47,465 bases of DNA from positions 1 to 47,465 of IMG/VR virus record IMGVR_UViG_3300033144_002169, one strand, 5' to 3'. The position numbers and the translations under genes were made by a program. The stretch is from a virus. Below the pieces are notes generated by a model. That model ran no database searches. It had not been told where the DNA came from and saw only the letters and a program-made list of their open reading frames with translations. Below are positions 47,465 through 47,465 of the stretch, one piece after another (position 1 is the stretch's first letter; the number at the start of each line of letters is the position of its first letter).

Positions 47465-47465
47465 A

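Noticed and set aside
1-47465. CRISPR array, integrase, transposase or insertion sequence
   Set aside because: No regularly spaced short repeats, no integrase or transposase motifs and no terminal inverted repeats were seen on either strand.

Overview
The window is almost certainly most of the genome of a tailed double-stranded DNA phage with a long non-contractile tail (siphovirus type), or a prophage or metagenomic contig of one. It is GC-rich (about 60-65% by eye) and densely packed, with ATGA or TAATG overlaps between most genes. I see a large terminase, portal, capsid protease, lambda D-like decoration protein, lambda E-like capsid protein, tail tube, tail chaperones with a probable -1 frameshift, tape measure and a GTA/lambda-J-like tail tip. 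I see no sheath, integrase, excisionase or CI/Cro-type repressor gene, so a lytic lifestyle is the simplest reading. Lipoproteins with clear lipoboxes point to a Gram-negative, probably proteobacterial or related, host; this is inference. Both ends are cut: a gene fragment at the left (+) and a collagen-like fibre gene open at the right (-).

Layout. 1-4.9 kb (+): small accessory genes, including a NUMOD4-type DNA-binding protein, a stand-alone GGDEF protein, a one-pass membrane protein and an HD phosphohydrolase. 4.9-20.2 kb (+): replication and nucleotide metabolism, with a giant primase/helicase/nuclease polyprotein, a MazG-like pyrophosphohydrolase, a SNF2-type helicase, an ssDNA-binding-like protein, an ATP-dependent DNA ligase, a family A DNA polymerase, a DUF5664 (dATP/dGTP diphosphohydrolase-like) protein, a Fis-type HTH protein, a RuvC-like nuclease and a calcineurin-like phosphoesterase. 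20.2-22.3 kb (-): an inverted island with the portal and a neck-like protein. 22.4-41.4 kb (+): protease/scaffold, decoration, capsid, connectors, tail tube, chaperones, tape measure, minor tail proteins, NlpC/P60 peptidase and tail tip. 41.4-41.75 kb: promoter, probable non-coding RNA and a strong terminator. 41.75-47.46 kb (-): fibre, small proteins, SPFH protein, lipoprotein, membrane coiled-coil protein, a degenerate terminase-ATPase paralogue, large terminase, zinc ribbon and a SprT-like metallopeptidase lipoprotein.

Regulation. Six promoters (near 3012, 4882, 11842, 17478, 22421 and 41466) share TTGAC[A/G/T], a spacer close to 17 bp and a TATA-like -10. In most of them the spacer carries an inverted repeat, different in sequence each time, and several are preceded by a GGATTCC-like mini-palindrome. 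Transcripts often begin with a hairpin, and the first genes after promoters mostly lack Shine-Dalgarno sequences.

Most notable: (1) the dyad-in-spacer promoter family; (2) an apparently inactive TerL ATPase-domain paralogue in the small-terminase position; (3) a nested-stem 5' leader RNA before the capsid operon; (4) a probable ~240-nt non-coding RNA under a lambdoid-operator-like promoter; (5) a phage GGDEF protein; (6) a tape-measure segment copied into a nucleotide-hydrolase gene; (7) a primase-helicase-nuclease fusion with an internal start. All calls are from reading the sequence by eye; no database search was run.
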